This document shows positions 5,050 to 6,578 of a DNA stretch of 6,578 nucleotides, in pieces. Position 1 is the first letter of the stretch, and the number at the start of each line of letters is the position of its first letter. Position numbers and translations under genes: made by a program. Under the pieces are notes generated by a model. The model did not search any database, was not told the origin of the DNA, and worked only from the letters and a program-made list of their open reading frames with translations. This stretch comes from DATJZH01 sp052146815 (GTDB taxonomy: Bacteria > Actinomycetota > Actinomycetes > Streptosporangiales > Streptosporangiaceae). The stretch is taken from NCBI GenBank assembly GCA_052146815.1, contig JBKQMG010000036.1, forward strand, positions 1-6,578, given 5' to 3'.

Positions 5050-5196
5050 TCACCGCATGATCAGCGCTACTGCAATCCACGGCACCGTGAGCACCAGCAG
5101 GATCACGCAGAGCCGCACGGTCTTGGCGGTGTCGTCAAAGGCTGAGCCGATGGCCCGCCATTTCTCAGGCGGCCCCTCACCGGGCCGTTTCAGCAC
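5050..5196 (-). CDS. small single-pass membrane protein, 48 residues
   Basis: GTG at 5196 to TGA at 5050-5052 encodes a short polar N-terminus (VLKRPGEGPPEKWRAIGSAF, then DDTAKTVR) and one hydrophobic helix at residues 29-47 (LCVILLVLTVPWIAVALIM) ending in Arg. It is most likely an inner-membrane peptide with its N-terminus in the cytoplasm by the positive-inside rule. GTG is the only possible start, because an in-frame TGA lies three codons upstream. GGTGA 6 nt before the start can serve as ribosome binding site and overlaps the stop of the preceding gene. It lies 6 nt after gene 5203-5280 and 9 nt before gene 4863-5040, so it is in an operon. The family is not recognised, but one-helix proteins of this size are common in actinobacterial mobile elements. 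Confidence 0.7.
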   Translation of the reverse strand: MLKRPGEGPPEKWRAIGSAFDDTAKTVRLCVILLVLTVPWIAVALIMR

Positions 5197-5202
5197 CGGT
5201 GA

Positions 5203-5280
5203 TCACCGCACGCCGCAGGCCACGGCCCTGCGTCTCCGGACTTCGGATAGCAAAATGTCAGCCGTCGCTGTTAGGTTCAT
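5203..5280 (-). CDS. very small protein, 25 residues, unknown function
   Basis: ATG at 5280 to TGA at 5203-5205 encodes MNLTATADILLSEVRRRRAV followed by ACGVR. AAGGAAG lies 9 nt upstream of the ATG, one of the best ribosome binding sites in the window, which is the main support. The product is a short amphipathic helix with an RRRR patch and one Cys. I recall longer plasmid/phage small proteins with an 'LL-x-x-(V/A)-x-R-R-R-A-V-A-C-G' core, so this could be a shortened member or a leader peptide for the next gene, which starts 6 nt downstream. Its start codon overlaps the end of the uncertain gene 5277-5375. Confidence 0.55.
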   Translation of the reverse strand: MNLTATADILLSEVRRRRAVACGVR

Positions 5281-5375
5281 GTCGCGGAACTTCCTTCGTC
5301 CCAGGAGGAGCTTCGTTCAGGCGGCCCTTCCTGTTCCCAGCAGGGGGGCCGTCGCTGTTTCGGGCAGCGATCCAT
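5277..5375 (-). CDS. possible small protein, 32 residues
   Basis: ATG at 5375 to TGA at 5277-5279 encodes MDRCPKQRRPPCWEQEGPPE then RSSSWDEGSSAT. Its stop overlaps the ATG of the next gene as ATGA, the usual coupling arrangement. However, any frame there would stop at that TGA, so this is weak evidence. There is no Shine-Dalgarno before the ATG. The composition (Pro, Arg, Ser, Glu, two Cys) is low-complexity and may be chance. An overlapping frame (54 codons from 5420) is equally unproven. Confidence 0.25.
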   Translation of the reverse strand: MDRCPKQRRPPCWEQEGPPERSSSWDEGSSAT

Positions 5376-5436
5376 ATCCGTTGTATCGAACGGCTCCGAC
5401 AGTCGCGCGCCGCTTGGCCCATTCGCCGTTCCAGCC

Positions 5437-5525
5437 TGTGCACAGGGCTGTGGACGGGCTGGGTAAACACGCCGCTAGAACGGTGCACGGGCTGTGGATT
5501 GCTGTGTGTGTGGAAAAGTGGATAA
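5437..5525 (-). promoter_or_regulatory. cluster of five DnaA-box-like 9-mers, candidate replication origin or DnaA-controlled region
   Basis: Read on the - strand, 9-mers close to the DnaA box (TTATCCACA / TTGTCCACA) occur as TTATCCACT (5525-5517, 8/9), TTTTCCACA (5517-5509, 8/9), CAATCCACA (5501-5493, 7/9), CCGTCCACA (5457-5449, 7/9) and CTGTGCACA (5445-5437, 7/9). All five have the same orientation within 89 nt. The last lies in the palindrome CTGTGCACAG (5436-5445). The cluster sits in a gene-free stretch upstream of the - strand micro-gene chain and next to a + strand remnant, a usual setting for an origin or a shared control region. No replication initiator gene is in the window. Confidence 0.5.
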
Positions 5526-5573
5526 CCAGGCTCGGCGGACATCTGCGCAGGTCAATGGCGTCTCGGCATTTCG

Positions 5574-5756
5574 ATGGCCTGTGCGCAAGAAAAACTCGTG
5601 CTCGCTGGCTGCGGTGGCTCGGACACCAGCACGACAGGGACGCAGGTCGTTGCCGAGATCACGTATCAGGTCACCGTGCAGTGCCCGCCGGGCATCAGCC
5701 TCGGTTCCGGGCCAAGCCACTGCTCAGAAGCGCGTAGTCCCAGGCCCAGCACATGA
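5574..5756 (+). pseudogene. lipoprotein-like remnant with shortened signal peptide
   Basis: ATG 5574 to TGA 5754-5756 encodes 60 residues: MACAQEKLVLAGCGGSDTST, then TGTQVVAEITYQVTVQCPPG and a Ser/Pro-rich tail. LVLAGC-GGSDTS looks exactly like a lipobox followed by the start of a mature lipoprotein, and VAEITYQVTVQC is a plausible beta strand. The preceding sequence is too short and polar to be a working signal peptide. In the next frame GTG-CGC-AAG-AAA-AAC gives the basic start VRKKN, so a small deletion or frameshift in the A-rich run near 5587-5595 may have removed the signal. A terminator-like hairpin follows the stop at once, which supports this having been a + strand gene. No ribosome binding site is visible. 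Confidence 0.4.
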
Positions 5757-5760
5757 TTGA

Positions 5761-5790
5761 GGACCCGGCCAGGTAGATCGACCGGGGTCC
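5761..5790 (+). terminator. terminator-like hairpin after the lipoprotein remnant
   Basis: GGACCCGG at 5761-5768 pairs with CC-G-GGGTCC at 5782-5790, with one bulged G, around a 13-nt loop. It starts 4 nt after the TGA at 5754-5756. There is no T-tract apart from TT following the stem. Confidence 0.55.
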
Positions 5791-5915
5791 TTCACATCCC
5801 CCGCGTCCGGTAAGCACCGGGCAGGAGTTGACCGGCGCGAGGGGAGCCAACGTGATGTCCTGCCGTGCAGGCATGGACAGCAGCAGCCCCGAGCAGCCAC
5901 TGGTCACTACCTCGG

Positions 5916-5936
5916 GCGCGGCCACGGTGACCGCGC
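5916..5936 (-). terminator. hairpin directly after the - strand two-gene operon
   Basis: GCGCGG at 5916-5921 pairs perfectly with CCGCGC at 5931-5936 around a 9-nt loop, extendable by a G-T and a G-C pair into the stop codon. It abuts the TGA of the 5937-6188 gene, so it probably ends that transcript. No T-tract follows. Confidence 0.45.
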
Positions 5937-6188
5937 TCAGTACGTCATGCTGTATGCATCCTCGGACCACTCGTCGTCATCCACGGACTCGCCGGGGATC
6001 GGATCATGGCAGTGCCCGTTCTCGATCAGGTAGGCGGCCATCCGGCCGTAGCTGCCCCGAAGACGCCACGCCATGCCCGTATCGATCATGTGCTGGAACA
6101 ACTGGAAGATGGCCGTGTCCTCCAGCTCGCCCTGCTCGTAGGCGCTGATCCGCTCGGCCAGATCGAGGCGTGCCTGATTGATGGCCAT
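5937..6188 (-). CDS. small conserved plasmid/phage-type protein (DUF7417-like)
   Basis: An 83-residue soluble protein. Its core LAERISAYEQGELEDTAIFQ, LFQHMIDTGMAWRLRGSYGR and MAAYLIENG follows the pattern 'I-x-x-(Y/F)-E-x-G-E-L ... L-F-Q-x-(L/M)-I-(D/N)-T-G-x-A-W-x-L-x-G-x-Y-G-R-x-A-x-x-L-I-E'. I recall this from small proteins of actinophages, plasmids and integrative elements, classed in memory as DUF7417; the name was not checked. It is all-helical, with no cysteine-rich or catalytic motif except one Cys after the core. The C-terminus (ESVDDDEWSEDAYS) is acidic. The ATG lies one base after the stop of the upstream gene (TGACATG) and has no Shine-Dalgarno, so translation is coupled to that gene. 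A hairpin follows the stop. The function is unknown. Confidence 0.85.
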   Translation of the reverse strand: MAINQARLDLAERISAYEQGELEDTAIFQLFQHMIDTGMAWRLRGSYGRMAAYLIENGHCHDPIPGESVDDDEWSEDAYSMTY

Positions 6189-6189
6189 G

Positions 6190-6387
6190 TCAGATCAGCG
6201 CGTTCGCGCGGAGCCATGTCGGATGCCCGTGCTGGCACGTGCCGTCCGCCTCGGTCTCGCGGCCGTCCGTGGTCTCGAAGCTCGGGTCGCCGTCATCGAA
6301 GACCGCGCGATGCATCATGTCCAGCAGCTCGTCCTGGCTGGGCGCGGCCACTGTCGGTGCCGGTGTGGTGATGATCCTGGAAGTCAT
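6190..6387 (-). CDS. small conserved protein with C-x-H-G-H-P-x-W-L C-terminus
   Basis: A 65-residue protein starting at ATG 6387, with GGGGGA 4 nt upstream as ribosome binding site. A 109-codon frame extends to 6519, but its extra part is antisense to the enzyme fragment at the right edge and is rejected. The N-terminus is Pro/Thr/Ala-rich (TTPAPTVAAPSQ), followed by a helix (DELLDMMHRAVF), an acidic loop, and the end TEADGTCQHGHPTWLRANAL-I. I recall C-x-H-G-H-P-S-W-L-L-x-x-G-L-I at the C-terminus of small proteins from actinobacterial plasmids and phages, often beside the DUF7417-like protein. One Cys and two His might bind metal, but only three ligands are visible. It is the first gene of a two-gene operon. 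Confidence 0.75.
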   Translation of the reverse strand: MTSRIITTPAPTVAAPSQDELLDMMHRAVFDDGDPSFETTDGRETEADGTCQHGHPTWLRANALI

Positions 6388-6578
6388 GTGATCCCCCGTT
6401 CCCCTCTTCGCCCATGCGGCTTGCACGGGCACCCGCGCGAGTGGCTGAAGAAAATCGCGCTGATGGACGACGTGTACCTGCTGAACTCGCCGTTCACGTT
6501 CCAGTCGATGGAGAAGCACGCGGCGTACTGCGCGATGCTGCGGCTCGGCCTGAAGGTGCCGGAGACGGTGCTCGTGCC
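6388..6578 (+). CDS. internal fragment of a conserved ATP-grasp-type enzyme, N-terminal part missing, 3' end outside the window
   Basis: From 6430 to the window end the frame encodes HPREWLKKIALMDDVYLLNS, PFTFQSMEKHAAYCAMLRLG and LKVPETVLV. By memory this matches a conserved actinobacterial ATP-grasp-domain protein, in which the 'N-(S/N)-P-(F)-x-x-Q-x-M-E-K' segment precedes the nucleotide-binding fold and 'L-G-L-K-V-P-E-T-V-L-V-P' enters it. ATP-grasp enzymes ligate carboxylates to amines or thiols using ATP; the substrate of this one is unknown. In the family I expect about 100 residues before HPREW. Here the frame upstream (to GTG 6388) gives unrelated Pro/Arg-rich residues and is antisense to the start region of the 6190-6387 gene. 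Nearly every third codon position is G or C, unlike the rest of the window. The fragment is therefore truncated at about 6425-6430 by rearrangement, integration or misassembly. Confidence 0.65.
   Translation, partial: MIPRSPLRPCGLHGHPREWLKKIALMDDVYLLNSPFTFQSMEKHAAYCAMLRLGLKVPETVLV

Noticed and set aside
5258..5542. 94-codon - strand frame over the DnaA-box cluster
   Set aside because: Its N-terminal part is simply the DnaA-like repeats translated (repeated PVH). No ribosome binding site or protein-like fold is evident.
4748..5737. 329-codon + strand frame, the longest in the middle region
   Set aside because: The translation is Arg/Ser/Pro-rich without domain structure. It runs antisense to several small - strand genes with good starts and through the DnaA-box cluster.
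5852..6148. + strand frame starting GTG/ATG at 5852/5855 behind a GAGGGG ribosome-binding-like sequence
   Set aside because: The start signal is good, but most of the frame is antisense to the well-supported 5937-6188 gene and becomes Arg/Pro-rich there.
6388..6519. N-terminal extension of the 65-residue - strand protein to 109 residues
   Set aside because: The extra 44 residues are antisense to the conserved enzyme fragment, and the ATG at 6387 has its own ribosome binding site.

Overview
The window is GC-rich, and its proteins use GC-ending codons, Ala/Gly/Ser/Pro-rich secreted linkers and GTG or leaderless starts. This points to an actinomycete of the Streptomyces/Streptosporangiales kind. 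No ribosomal, tRNA or central-metabolism genes are present. The many very small genes, the lipoprotein cluster, broken reading frames and plasmid/phage-type small proteins suggest an accessory region such as a genomic island, integrative element or plasmid-derived segment.

Left half (1-3759, mostly + strand). A membrane-anchored protein of unknown function enters from the left edge (1-882). Next is a small reading frame interrupted by an in-frame TGA (896-1117). Three different lipoprotein genes follow (1122-2150, 2391-2984, 3289-3759). A perfect hairpin directly follows the first of these. A small overlapping reading frame (2212-2499) and a possible gene remnant (3021-3233) lie between them. 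The three lipoproteins are not obvious duplicates, but each has a Cys-x(5-6)-Val-Tyr motif at the start of a helical domain. Two share an Asp-led seven-residue repeat.

Middle (3760-5570, - strand). A fourth lipoprotein ends in a compact four-cysteine domain (3897-4319) and follows a 36-aa gene (4341-4451). Further upstream is a chain of tiny - strand genes: 5277-5375 (uncertain), 5203-5280, 5050-5196 (one membrane helix), 4863-5040 (frameshifted) and 4668-4823. Most of these are only 25-60 codons long and escape ordinary length cut-offs. A cluster of five DnaA-box-like 9-mers in one orientation (5437-5525) precedes the chain and could be a replication origin or a DnaA-responsive control region.

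Right end (5574-6578). A lipoprotein-like remnant with its own terminator (5574-5790, + strand) faces a two-gene - strand operon of plasmid/phage-type small proteins (6190-6387 and 5937-6188). At the right edge, from about 6430, the sequence changes abruptly to very GC3-rich codons encoding an internal piece of what looks like a conserved chromosomal ATP-grasp-type enzyme without its N-terminal part. This is probably a junction between the accessory segment and chromosomal DNA, or an assembly join.

Three genes (3289, 4319 and 4451 starts) lack a Shine-Dalgarno sequence and have a TANNNT hexamer 6-8 nt before ATG, the arrangement expected for leaderless transcripts. I do not see a complete known system such as a defence locus, CRISPR array or biosynthetic cluster. 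The most unusual content is the compact set of unrelated lipoproteins beside a micro-gene operon headed by DnaA-like boxes.
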